The notes under the pieces: generated by a model
Database searches by the model: none
Seen by the model: the letters and a program-made list of their open reading frames with translations, nothing else
What the model was told of the DNA's origin: nothing
Program-made: the position numbers and the translations under genes
NCBI RefSeq assembly: GCF_036669915.1
Contig: NC_089325.1
Coordinates: 10,298,731 to 10,362,730 of the forward strand
Reading direction: 5' to 3'
Length of the DNA stretch: 64,000 nt
From: Pocillopora verrucosa
Lineage: Eukaryota; Cnidaria; Anthozoa; Scleractinia; Pocilloporidae
Shown here: positions 10,983-21,790 of the stretch, piece after piece
How the letters are laid out: each line of letters begins with the position of its first letter
Position numbering within the stretch: the stretch's first letter is position 1

Positions 10983-13203
10983 ACGTTTCTCGACTCAACT
11001 CGATCGATTTCACCGAAAAGATCTGTCTATTTTCTCCAGCAGCGTTATTTATATACAGTAGCTGCCGGCGATAATTACATCACAGTTACAGATCAAGTTA
11101 AACGAGCATTTTTTTTGCGTGGGTAGTTCAACCATGACAACAAAAGCGATATTTTTAACTCAACCTGTTTTGACCCGGTTTTCGCCATCTTGAATTTAAT
11201 TTTCTCAGGTACAGACCAGGGTCCAGACTCCTTGCTCTTTCTATTTTTAAATTCTGACGAAAAATTTTCAGAGCTACTCGCGAGGATCACAAGACCTAGT
11301 TACTCACAACTTTTTTTGTTACTCACGCTCTCTTCGTGGCGTTAAAATTAGTTAATTTATACCCACGTTAGCAAATTTTTTTCAACAATAGTTGACACTA
11401 TCAGAAAAAGGGCTTGCATCTGGAATCAATTTAGCCACTCGAAATTTACTCCAGATTGTCCCCCATTAAAGAGCACTTCAAAAAGCCCAAGGTTCTCTCA
11501 TTTTAAATTTTCCCCACCTCGCTCGTGTAAGAAGAAAACTGTTCGCATTTTTTATCGTTAAAAACACAGCTTTAAATTTTAATACATGCTAAAAGCAGAC
11601 TCTCAACATACAACAGGTCTGCAATACGTCTAAATAACTGTTTCTTCAAGCGCTAATCATCTACGACAGAGAGCTCAGTACAACTTGGCATCTTTACGGT
11701 CTGCCATTTTGGTGGCCAATGAAGGCCAGTGGAAAGAAAAAAATCCAAATCGACTGTTTAAGTTTCATTAGATAAAACGATCTTAAATACAATACGAGTT
11801 TCGAGAGATTATAGCATGACTATAATTTCGTCTCATTCAATGCTACGATTCTTGATTCATTATTCCACCCTTCTATCCATGGCCACACTTCTCCCTCCCC
11901 TCCCTTCATCTTGTGGGTTGAGAGGAGGTAATGAATTGTGTCAATAATTTGAATTTCAAAAAAGGTATTTCTGTTTTGCTGAACTGACAATAATTCAATC
12001 GTCATTAGTTACAATATACATCACAATGTAACAAATTACAACTGATTTACAGCCTACGCGTAGCCGTACCCTCCCTCCCCCCATGGTTAAACGTGGGAGG
12101 GAGGGTACGCCTATACGTGGGTTAAGAAAAGTATGACGCATACTGGCATCGGATTGGTTTTCAGGGGGATGTTTTTGATTCAAAAGATACTAGTAATGAA
12201 ATTAAGTCATCACGATTGCAAGGTTAAAGGGTGGTCCGAAAGAGGAATGGTTGGCTGAGAAATGGAGCTTGATAGAACTGTAAGATTTCTTTATTGATCT
12301 TTCAATTCGATAAGTGTTTTATCCTCTGGTTTGACACACCATTACTAAAGCTAACCCTAGCTAAAGGGTTGTTTTCTTTTTCCATGACACTCCATGAATT
12401 TTCCTTATGAACTGAAACAAAAAACAATTTGAACTATTGCATGGACAGGATAACTTTTCATATATTCACAGTCAATCAGAATAACTCAGTCTTCACGCTT
12501 TGTTTTCTCACTGCTTACAATGAAGCACCTAAATTGAAGAAAGTTGTCCTCTTCAACAAAGGAATCTGTCAACAAATTCCAAAATGATACTTAGAGGTAA
12601 TTTCCTGACACAAATTTGAAATCAGACGTCTCGGGGTTGAAGCCAGTTTTCATTTAATTCAAAAGCCCTACGACATGAAAATTTTTGTTGACCACGAACA
12701 ACAGAGCAATTTGGGACACAAAAACAGTGACTAAATCTAATAATTTCGCGTTTCAAAAGAGAGGACGCGATCACCGAGAGTTTCGCTGGAATCGCTCACG
12801 TCAAAATTTGCAAAAGTTTACATTTCTTTTGACCAAGATAAAGCACTTAAGGAGGCTGAGAGTTTCCTGTGTTAAAGTAGGCAAGAAAAGGAAAAAGTTT
12901 TATTGCTTTTAATAAAAATATGGTAAAAAACACTTGAAAACTTTTAATTGAAAAGTGAATCAGGGTCACGCCCTGTAAGCGATTGTGGGTATGACAACCT
13001 AGTTAAAATGATTTTCCGCCTCTAGCTCATACTGAACTCGTAAGGGAACTTAGCTTCTCTGAGATTTTCATTGCAGTTTCTCTGACGTTCAAAACTTTGC
13101 TGTGGCTCTTTGGTTGTGTAATTAATAGCGATTCAAGTGAACGTATGGTTTACTTAAATTAACTTTTTGAGTGATATGAGGGTTCATTACGAGAGAAATC
13201 AAA
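10983..13203. other. Intergenic, no gene seen
   Basis: Begins with the 5' flank of the GPP34-type gene. Open frames are short and without domain-like composition. A perfect inverted repeat lies at 12066-12108. The 3' half is the presumed upstream region of the second BRICHOS gene. Confidence 0.5.
12066..12108. repeat. Perfect inverted repeat, G/C-run stem
   Basis: GTACCCTCCCTCCC at 12066-12079 pairs with GGGAGGGAGGGTAC at 12095-12108 over a 15-base loop. One arm has G-runs that could form alternative DNA structures. Confidence 0.75.
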
Positions 13204-13210
13204 TATAAAA
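13204..13210 (+). promoter_or_regulatory. TATA box of BRICHOS gene 2
   Basis: TATAAAA lies 80 bases upstream of the first ATG at 13290, similar in placement to the TATA box of the other BRICHOS gene. Confidence 0.55.
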
Positions 13211-13289
13211 CCACCAATAACTTTAAGATCGCCCTGTGCAGAGTAAAATCTATCAGCCGAGAGAAGAGTAGAGGGAGAGATCGAGAAAA

Positions 13290-15793
13290 ATGAGAACGAA
13301 AACGAAAATGCAATTCTCAGTGGGCTTCGTAGTTCTTTCTTGTTGTGCAGCAGTTTTGCGAGTGAGTAAGCTCGTTTGAAGTCACTAGTTTAGATGCTCA
13401 GATAATTTTCAATTTCAAAATCCTGAACACCATTATCATGCAAAAACGAATTGCACAACGTATGAAACAGTGAGTCTTGAGCCTGAAGAACAATTCAAAA
13501 GTCAGATATTTTTTTCAAAAACAATCAAGTCTACGCATTAAGATTACAACGTATGAAACAGTGAGTCTTGAGCCTAAAGAACAATTCAAAAGTCAGATAT
13601 TTTTTTCCAAAACAATCAAGTCTATGCATTAAGATTACAAAAAATGATCAAGCGAACTTATACCGGAGACAAAAGTAATGTCATTTCATTGAAAACCTGA
13701 TAAACCATTGGAAAAGTGCGTTCAACCGGGAAGGCCGATTTCAAATCTCTGTTCTTTATGAACACGAGCCATCAAACAGCTGAATTTTTACGGTCTAGTC
13801 ACAAGAACTGAGATATTTTGTGAATTTCCTGGTAAACATTCCATTTACAAGTATTTTTTTCTTTTTTTATTAGTTTCATCCCACACAGGGGAAGAAAAGA
13901 TCATTCGAAGTACTGATCAAACATCAAGGCAAAATGTTCAAGGAGGTTGTGGAAATCGATGTTAAAGGGAAAACGGAAACATTTCACGTTCCATTGCAAG
14001 GTGACCTTGAAGCAGCGGAAATCATTAATGATTTTCGTAAGGTAAGCCACTGCCCAGATGTGACATCGAAATCAGTAAAATAGAAATAGACCTCATTTTT
14101 GGTTGAGTGTCATAATAGGAAAACTAAAGAAATCACAATAACCAATCAGAAGGAAGTTAAATGTCACGTGACCGATGACAACTCACAGTAAAAACAACTT
14201 AACTACTTAAAGCACGGAAAAACGCGATTGAATGAGATTGAATTTAGTTGTGCGCTTGATTGGTCAAGAGGTAAACTAAACGAACGATTAAATATTTTAA
14301 GAACTTACGAAGTTACCTCGAGCGCTTCATTCCTCTGGTAAACCCATTTGGGCACGTTTTCTCTGACGAAGATTTACAGTGACTTGTTCCTTTCTGGTAT
14401 TTCCTGATATAAGTTGAGCAAAAGAACTCAAGATGATTGTTGGCCTAATAATTTCTAAAACGGTTTTATGTGTTTCAGAAATTGATGATGATCAGCTTAC
14501 CACAGAAACAAATGTGCTTTTTGACAAAGCTCACTGGCAGAGTGCCACGCCCTACCAAGATGGCCAAATCCTTTAGAAAGGTGACATACTCACTATGATT
14601 ATTTTCTGGCTTATACCAAGTGAAAAAATTGAAGAAAAAAATTACTTGTGTCACACTGAAAATTCTCCTTTCTCCAGGCAACAATGGATGGTAAGGAATT
14701 TCCATTGGAGAAATTGACAATTACCATGGAAACTAAAGAGTTGATATATGACCTGGGTGATCTTAGCTACGCCATGAGGAAAATGTGTGAAGGTTTTCCT
14801 ATTTACCACAGCGAACCTGCTAAAGATACTATTTCCATCTCAGCAGTTGCTGACGAAGGTAAATGAAAAATCATATAACTATGAAGAATTAATCTGGAGA
14901 CTTGTGAGTCAGTCTTGATACTGAAAGATAAGCCTTTTTAATTGGGTGGAAGGCATCAGTCAGTCTACTGGCCCGCCAGTCAACCAATCAGTTGGTCAGC
15001 CAGGCAACCAGTCAGTTGATAAGTCAATCAGTAGTAATTCAGTCAGTCAATCAACCAATGAATCAGTCAATTAGGCAGGTAGGTAAACAGGCAGTAAGTC
15101 AGTCAGCAGGCTAGTTATTCGATGACTCAACCAGTCAGCCTATTAACCATTCAAACATGCCCATATGGTATCATTTAAATGTGCTCTTTATGGCAAACTC
15201 TTGACCATAAGCCAAACCCCCCTCTTAAGCTCAAATTTTTCTTACTCTGCCTTGGATTTGTGCAAAAATTGCTCAGCTCATAGTCAAATAAAAAGAGTAG
15301 ATAGTCAGTCAGTCAGTCAGGCAATCAGGCAATCCGTCAATCAGTCAATATACTAGTCCACCAATCAACCAACTGAACAATCAATGGATTAGTCAGCCAG
15401 CCACACCATAATTAAAAATGTAAGTTACTCAACCAGCCAGTTGGACTGTTTGTCAGTTTTGATTACTGAGTACCTTGCTCAATGTTTAAGCAAGTCAATC
15501 ACAGAAACTGACCAATGGTTGGTCAACAAATCCCATTTGCTCTCTCTCAACTTTGTAATAGTTAAAGCTTTGCAAAACAAAATTAATTTGTATTGGTCTT
15601 CACCATGATTACTGTATGTTAATGGTTGCAATATGTTTCAGACAGGATTTCAGGTGACAATAGAAAGCCTATCCATCGGCGTTCTTGCTCCAGCTCTGTT
15701 TGTTCCACCTATCAATACTGTTACTTGACCTGTGCCTCGTCAACATGCATGGTGTGCAAAGAAATGCAAACTTGCATGCCTATTGATTGTTAA
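13290..15793 (+). CDS. BRICHOS-domain precursor with C-terminal eight-cysteine peptide
   Basis: Five exons: 13290-13361, 13874-14041 (13889 is an alternative in-frame acceptor), 14479-14580, 14678-14858, 15642-15793; 224 aa. A signal peptide lies in residues about 7-22 (MQFSVGFVVLSCCAAVL). The BRICHOS domain runs about 75-170, with Cys93 (QMCFLT) and Cys151 (KMCEGFPIY). The 102-base and 181-base exons match the lengths of the equivalent exons of the gene at 3745-5977, and linker motifs also match (VEID..K.ETFHVP). The last exon, joined at the same phase, carries a basic site HRR ending at residue 188, then a 36-residue tail with Cys190, 195, 201, 205, 210, 213, 219 and 224. That tail does not resemble the hairpin tail of its paralogue and I do not recognise its cysteine pattern. 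A secreted disulfide-rich defence or signalling peptide is inferred. Confidence 0.82.
13456..13638 (+). repeat. Two-copy tandem duplication, 91-bp unit
   Basis: 13456-13546 is repeated at 13547-13638 with only a few differences (shared start ACGTATGAAACAGTGAGTC). It lies in intron 1 of BRICHOS gene 2. Confidence 0.85.
14117..14290 (+). repeat. Dispersed CCAAT/GCG-rich repeat copy
   Basis: Contains AACCAATCAGAAGGAA, then AAAGCACGGAAAAACGCGAT and TGATTGGTCAAGAGGT. This order of CCAAT boxes around a GCGGGAAA-like core recurs at about 20478-20610 and 21607-21790 and in their duplicated copies. It lies in intron 2 of BRICHOS gene 2. Confidence 0.5.
14950..15480 (+). repeat. Degenerate (CAGT/CAAT)n-type simple repeat
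   Basis: Dense repetition of CAGTCAGT, CAATCAGT and CAACCAGT variants, interrupted at about 15165-15290, inside the last intron of BRICHOS gene 2. Confidence 0.75.
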
Positions 15794-15919
15794 GTATTAT
15801 TTTAGTTTAAACACCTCACATCCCAGCTATAAATCTGAACAAAGTGATGATGGTTTTGAAAAGGTATTAAGGCTGTAGTTTACGAGTTCTGATGGAAAAT
15901 GTACTGTTTTGTAACAACT

Positions 15920-15925
15920 AATAAA
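15920..15925 (+). terminator. Polyadenylation signal of BRICHOS gene 2
   Basis: AATAAA lies 126 bases after the stop, with a second AATAAA at 15940-15945. Confidence 0.5.
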
Positions 15926-16259
15926 CTTTTCAGTCAAAAAATAAATTTGAAGTATCACATTGTAAAAGTCCACCTTTATCTTACCATAAAAAAATTTCAT
16001 AATTTCTTGTAGAACCATTAAGATCTAAAGAAACTGACTGCATAGCCAGTGTCACTCACTCTTTATTTTTTCAAATCTGTTCCTAAATTGATTGCTTAAG
16101 AGATACACAGCAAAAACTGGGTTCTTCACTTTAGTTCAAGTAATGATGTGACGATGGTATTTACACAATGTATATACATTAAATCTAATGTGGACAAAGA
16201 GCTTGTTGATCTCTCAGACAACACAAACTAAAAACCCACAAAAGGAGAGTTATATAGCA

Positions 16260-17565
16260 CTACAAAGAGAATGTTGCAGATGCCTGAGCAAGTCCTTGTC
16301 GCCTGAAAAAAAATCAATCAAATAACCTTAATAAAATTTACAGTTGCTACCAAAAAAACCATGTTTCCTTCAAAACTGTAATTTTTCATCCCTTACAACC
16401 AACTTTGACAAGTTCTGATGTAGTTTATTTACAGTAGCTAAAATTCTAAATAAGCTTAAACTTACGCCTCTTTCAAAAATGTCTCTGCACTGATTCTGTC
16501 CATATCACCACCAGGAGGGTCTCTATCAAACTTTTTCACACCCATTGTTTCAAGTCCTGTGCAAAAAAAAATAGAGAATAAGGTGTATAAACTATCTAGA
16601 TACCATATTATAAGCCTGCAGTTTAATGTGCTCCATTTATGCCACTCCCTCAAATTGGTCCTTGCTCCCTTAAACAATTTCAATTCCCAGATTTTGTTAG
16701 TAATTCTCCTCATTGTCTTCCATTTGATTCTAACAATGTTAGTTCAGAGAATTTGCTTTTGCTTTATTCTGGTTACTTTTCTGATTGATCCTGTATTGAT
16801 TTTGTGTGGAGAAATTCAGTCTTGGTCACTCACAGGGGTTAAAGAGTAAAGAAGAGTGAGCTCATTTCATGAACAGCTGTTGTCTAGCAAGCATCCCAAG
16901 AAAATTAAGCAATTGCTGTAAGGTACTGATAATGCTTGCTATTAGTTTAACGGCATCAAAACTTTGCAGGATCGTGTGCAACAACATCATCCTCCTGAAA
17001 ATATCTCATTGAACTTTTAGATGATTTCATTCTTTCAATACAAAAAAAAGTTTTTCTCCAAGATCCTTGGATAAAACTTTACAAATTCTATGCAATGGAA
17101 TAAGGTACGATGAAATGAGTTAAACAGATATTGTAAAATAAAAGAAAAACTGACCTTGTTTGTACTGTTCATATGTAATAAAGCCTTTTCCTGTAACATC
17201 GAGCATTCCAAACAACGATCTTACGTTACTGTCATCAAATATGCACGGGTAGTTTCTCTGCATTGTTCTTGCATCTCTTAACTTCTCCAAGAATTGTTTC
17301 ATGTAAGCCTTCGGGTCCTCTGTCAAACAAACATGCAGAGTTACATATACATGTAATAAAGTTCCCAACGACATATTGTTGAATATCCAAAGTCTCAAAT
17401 ATTTTTCATTCACATTGCCAGATTTGTTGCCAAAACATCAATCCTAAGCTGTGTAAATTATTCACCTGGTCTTTCATAGATCAACTGTGCAGTTAAGTTC
17501 TCAAATAGTTCCATAATACAATGCTTTTTAACGTATTCTTGCGCATCGTTCTCCTTGTTCGCCAT
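16260..17565 (-). CDS. EFCAB10: EF-hand calcium-binding domain protein 10-like
   Basis: Four exons on the minus strand (17565-17466, 17319-17155, 16556-16466, 16302-16260), GT/AG borders, 132 aa. Residues about 9-48 resemble an RIIa/DPY-30-like dimerisation helix pair (EYVKKHCIMELFENLTAQLIY, then EDPKAYMKQFLEKL). One EF-hand-like loop follows at residues 74-85 (DVTGKGFITYEQ), with Asp at position 1 and Gly at 6 but Gln instead of Glu at 12, so Ca2+ binding may be weak. Length, order and the KDAR/NYPCIFDDSN-type linker match the EFCAB10 family, small proteins linked to cilia and flagella. A minus-strand AATAAA lies at 16062-16067, about 195 bases past the stop. It is head to head with the SETMAR-like gene. 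Confidence 0.78.
16668..16848 (-). mobile_element. Short TIR element (MITE-like), inverted, degenerate
   Basis: On the minus strand it ends TTTACTCTTTAACCCC..GTGACCAAGAC and CTGGGAATTGAAATTG, matching the family at 7823-8028. It lies in intron 2 of the EFCAB10-like gene. Confidence 0.55.
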
Positions 17566-18050
17566 ATTGATTTTGCATCCTGATAAGGTTGCTATAACAA
17601 CAAAGCTTTGTCAGCGGCATTTAGTCTCATGCCCAGTGCCTGTCATATAGATTGCTACGGAATTTTTATTCTCTCTCCTTCTTTCTTTTTCATCAGGTTT
17701 TTTTTTATGGAATGGCCCTTTCCCTGCAGATATACCATGTAAAATTTATATATATATAAATATATATATATATATCTTTTTTTTTTTTTTAATCAGTACT
17801 ACCGAATAATTAACGCTCGTCTTACTCGCTTATGCTCTATAATGAAACGCACGGTTTTTGCCAGCCGAGGGCCTGCCGGGATATGGTAGGATCCAGGCTC
17901 CCACATATGAAGTCCTTTCTAATTCAAGTAACAATAATGCTGTTCCCTTCGATGGGAAATTTGCATCGGTTTTTCCGTACAAATGAAAAGAGCCTCTATT
18001 ATTGAAAGTAGTGTATTGTCGAAGAAATAATACAGTGCTATTATTTTAAA
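17566..18050. promoter_or_regulatory. Shared bidirectional promoter region, EFCAB10-like / SETMAR-like
   Basis: The two ATGs at 17565 (-) and 18051 (+) face away from each other with 485 bases between them. Both promoters must lie here or overlap. The stretch contains a TA microsatellite (about 17746-17776) and a poly-T run but no clear TATA box on either strand. Confidence 0.5.
17746..17776. repeat. (TA)n microsatellite
   Basis: Alternating TA with one AAA interruption, followed by a poly-T run. Confidence 0.9.
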
Positions 18051-19892
18051 ATGGTTGTCATAACAGAGGACATATCGCTGGGAAGGGAGAATGTTAAAGT
18101 TTCAGTGGTAAATGAACTTGATGACAGCATACCTACCGAATTTGGGGTAATTTGTTAAGTGTACCATTCTTATTAACTAGATTAATCAATCTTGCACTTA
18201 CGATCTTTCTTCTTTTCAAAAAGGAAATTGGATAATTGGTAGCTATCGATGTTGTTTTCTCTTAATTTTGTTTAAATTGTTGGGGTTGTTCTTCATAGTA
18301 TACTCCAGTATGCATCAGTGGGCCAAATGTTAGTGAGGCATTTAATTCTCCATTTTATCCTGGATGTGGATGTCATCAGACAATGTGCACAAGAGACAAA
18401 TGCCCCTGCATACAGAGTTATGGACCATCTTACAATGAAGATGGATGCCTTCAAATCTTCAATCGACTAACTGGTAAGTATTACAGACTCACAGAGTTCT
18501 CAAAGATCAGTGTCTTTTGGGAAGAAGTTATAATTTTATAGCTTTAATTTGACCTAAAATATTTTGAGGGTAATTAAAGGACCTTTGGTGATCTTAAATA
18601 AAAAGGATCAAGAAAGGATCTGCTAAGAGCTCTTTGAAAAAAATCAATGGATTAATGATCCTTTGAGGATTTGAAAGATCTTCAAAATGGTCTTTGCTAA
18701 GATTCTATGGATTGTAAAGATCTAAGCAGGGGAACTTGCCAGAGACACATGAGGCTAAGTTCTTTGGAAAATTCTGAATAATACAATCCAGTTTCCATGC
18801 TTAGTAATTAAAGCATTTTGGAGAATCACTACTACTCCTGGAATAGTTACTTGGGCATGACAGGCTACTCAGTGTTTTGTCTGGTTTCCCTGACATTTCA
18901 CCAGGACATGTTTGTACTCTTAGGCAGAAAAAGTCACTGGGAAGGTTAAGTGTCTTCCATGCTTAAACTCAGTAACCACAGCTTATTAACCGATGGGCTT
19001 CTAAGTTTCAGACAGGAACCCAGTAAACTGTTGGTCTCATAGATAAGATAAAACTCTTTTCTCTGATAGAATGTACAGCAGAGGTAGAAATAAAGTATCT
19101 GGCCAGAAGATACTTGACTGCTGATTGTTTAAAACTCTTAAAAAAGAAGGTAGATCATGGTACTTGAGCTAAAATGCTGGTGCCAATTATTTTAAAGAAT
19201 GTACATCAAGTTTTCTTTTTCGTGACTTATTGTCAATAGAGTTTTGCCAACCAGTGTTTGAATGCAACAGTCGCTGTTCTTGCTCCAAATCTTGTCAGAA
19301 CAGAGTGGTTCAGAACGGACAACATCTTCAACTTCAAGTTTTTAAAACCAAACTCAAAGGATGGGGCTTAAGGACTTTGGAAAACATCGAAAAATTTACT
19401 TTTGTGTGTGAATATGCTGGTGAACTTATTTCAATCAAAGAAGCTAAAATGCGGGCTCAGGAATTGACTCACGAAACTGGGAATTATTTGATTGTTCTAA
19501 GAGAACACAGTTCGAATGACAACCAAATTCTAAGAACTCATGTTGATGCTCGTTTCCACGGTGGTGCGTCACGGTTTATCAATCATTCATGCAACCCTAA
19601 TCTGGTAATGGTACCAGTGAGAGTTGATTCCATTGTTCCACAACTGGCTCTCTTTGCAGCTAGAAATATAGACATTGGAGAGGAACTCTCCTTTGACTAT
19701 TCAGGGGAATTTGATCACTGGCACTCACATGAAATAAAAGTTGAAGTGCATGAATTGAAATCTCTACAAGAACAAGGTAAGGAGCCAAAAAGTTGTCAAT
19801 GTGGTGCACTGAACTGCAGAGGTTATCTTCCCTTTGATTCTTCTCTGTATTCCTCTGAAAGCCACCTGCCAATCAGACCAGGGAATAGCTAA
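18051..19892 (+). CDS. SET-domain histone-lysine N-methyltransferase, SETMAR-like
   Basis: Three exons (18051-18146, 18299-18473, 19240-19892) give 307 aa. A Cys-rich pre-SET region spans residues about 55-115 (CGCHQTMCTRDKCPC, CSCSKSCQNRVVQ). The SET domain starts at KLKGWGLR (about 128-135) and contains the cofactor-binding RFINHSCNPN (202-211) and the catalytic EELSFDY (238-244). The post-SET zinc motif CQCGALNCRGYLP is at about 276-288. All catalytic parts are present. The layout matches the SET part of SETMAR; vertebrate SETMAR is reported to act on H3K36, and only primate SETMAR carries a mariner transposase fusion, which is absent here. A SUV39-like enzyme lacking a chromodomain is the alternative. 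AATAAA lies at 19924-19929. Confidence 0.85.
18832..19070 (-). mobile_element. Degenerate tRNA-derived SINE
   Basis: ACTACTCCTGGAATAGTTAC, TCCCTGACATTTCACCAGGA and the AAGTGTCTTCC..CTCAGTAACCA stretch follow the same order as the element at 9410-9665, more diverged. It lies in intron 2 of the SETMAR-like gene. Confidence 0.45.
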
Positions 19893-20477
19893 CTGAAGGC
19901 AGGCACATGGGAAGATTGGAATCAATAAACCTCTATAGCTGGTAAGCTTCAGTTACCAAACTGGATAAGTCAATGAAGAAAGAATGGAGAAATTCTGTCA
20001 GACTGAGTGATGTACAAAAAAAATTAGTTGAGTTACTGTAAGTGACTATTGCCCTACTGATTGCAAATAAATCAAACATGTTGCAAACTTTTCTTTTTTT
20101 TCTTTGAAAAAGTAGAGAATTTATTTGAAAGCTAGGCTTCAAAAACTCCCATAAAAGTAAACCTTTTTTCATAGAATGAATATAACAACAAGTCACAAGG
20201 GGAGAATAATAATGAAGAATTATAGAGATGTCTTTTAATGCTGTACAAATAGGCCCATGATTATGTTGCACAGAATTGGATCTTATATCATTGCTGCAGC
20301 TCTACTATAAGGAACCAGGAACCAAAAATTAATTAATTGAGCCTAAGTACGCTGAAATTTTCTTGATGTGTTGTTTATTTATTTATTTATTTTTTTATAA
20401 CGAAAGACAATCACTAAAACTCTGCTAGTTTGGTTGGTTCTTATTTGCTCGAGTAAAATTTTTGCTAGATATACAGT

Positions 20478-20610
20478 GCTGATGACGTTTCAGACATTCT
20501 GTGATTGGTCCAGGAAACTCGCGCCAACCTCTCGACCAATCAGACGCAAAACCAAAACTAATCGCACTTGCGTCACTCGCGTTTCCCGCGCGTCAGGCAT
20601 TTTTTTTGTT
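20478..20610 (-). repeat. CCAAT/GCG-rich element, possible promoter-like repeat
   Basis: Contains TGACGT, TGATTGGTCC, CGACCAATCAGACGC and TTTCCCGCGCG. The same composition and order, inverted, occurs at 21607-21790 and 14117-14290, so it is a dispersed repeat. It could act as a promoter (CRE, CCAAT, E2F-like boxes), but no downstream gene is seen. Confidence 0.45.
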
Positions 20611-21606
20611 TTTCCTTTGCGTTCTCCAGGGCCCCTTGTGGTAGTTTCTTTTTTCTGTTCGACTGTGGTGATCACTTTGAGTTGGTTTCACGACACCTAA
20701 TGGAAATGCACTCTAACCAGTGAGCCTTTCACTTTGTGTCATTTTCTCCTTTCCATATATATTCAGCCTTTTATCTGTGAGTGAAAAGAATTGAGAAAAA
20801 AAGAATAAGCTTAGCTCTACGATTTTCTTATTGAAGTACATGAACTTCTAAAATTCAGTGGGGTTAATTGTCAGTTAGAAACTTTCTGGGACTTGCGGGA
20901 GAAATGTTTATATTTCCTAAATCAAAAGTGATTTTTCGACTGAGAAAATAATCAGACAAGTTTTTTCCGCGTATTTTGAAACAGGATAGAAAGATTTTAT
21001 TCATTTTCTTGGGAGCGGGGGACAGAAAATAACAGCAAAAAAGGGTTTGTCTCTCTGGAGAGAAATTTAATCCCAGGCCTCTGGATCTCGTGAGCGTAAT
21101 TTCGTGATTCGATGCTCCACAACTGAGCTTTATAGAATTCGATACTGAGTCAGGCTTTTACTTTGTATGTGGTAAGCTTTAAAACAGCTTGATAAATCTG
21201 CAATTGCAACTCCATGCGGTCGACGAAGTCCTAGATTGTCTCATACTGGTTGTTAAAGCCATCAGCTTTGGCAATATCGACAAAGAAGATGAGTTCTCCT
21301 TGAAAAGGCAGTACATTGAAAACACAAATTAAGGATTGTTCACAAGCTATAATTAGACGATATTTGATAGGGTAAAACTGCAATTCAACTCACCAGGCGA
21401 CTCTGTTTTACAGTAGCCACAGGAATAGGGACACCACTTTTTCATGAACGACTTCCAATGTTGGCAATATCCATCGTAAGATGCGAAATATTTACATCTG
21501 TTTTGATAGACATCAAGGCATTTACCTGGAAGAGAAATGACCCGTCAACTCTCTTTCTTATAAGAGGGCATTTTATTTCAGTGTTGTAAAATTAAAACCA
21601 CAACTT

Positions 21607-21790
21607 ATCCTTACGGCCAATCAGAACAAAGGAAAATATCGGAAGAAGCCAATGAGAACACGGAGTAAAACAAGTAAACCGCCTGAAGCGCGGGAAAACG
21701 CGGTTGATGAAATGTCTAAGACCTAATTTTGTTTGGTTGAGAGGGTGGAGCGTGTTTCTTGAGCCAATCAGAGAGCAAAGTTAAAATAAA
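21607..21790 (+). repeat. CCAAT/GCG-rich dispersed repeat
   Basis: CGGCCAATCAGAACAAAGGA, AAGCCAATGAGAACACGG, GCGCGGGAAAACGCGG and GAGCCAATCAGAGAGC in order. It is duplicated in unit 2 at about 37928-38110 and related to 14117-14290. Confidence 0.5.

Noticed and set aside
14950-15400. CRISPR-like repeat-spacer pattern in the CAGT-rich intron
   Set aside because: Units are short, irregular and without unique spacers; eukaryotic simple repeat.
20434-20700. 88-codon frame present in both units
   Set aside because: It lies in the CCAAT/GCG-rich repeat; conserved only because the whole segment was duplicated.
21060-21135. Possible tRNA gene (GCCTCTGGATCTCGTGAGCG..GATTCGATGC)
   Set aside because: No complete cloverleaf; resembles a SINE-derived tRNA fragment.
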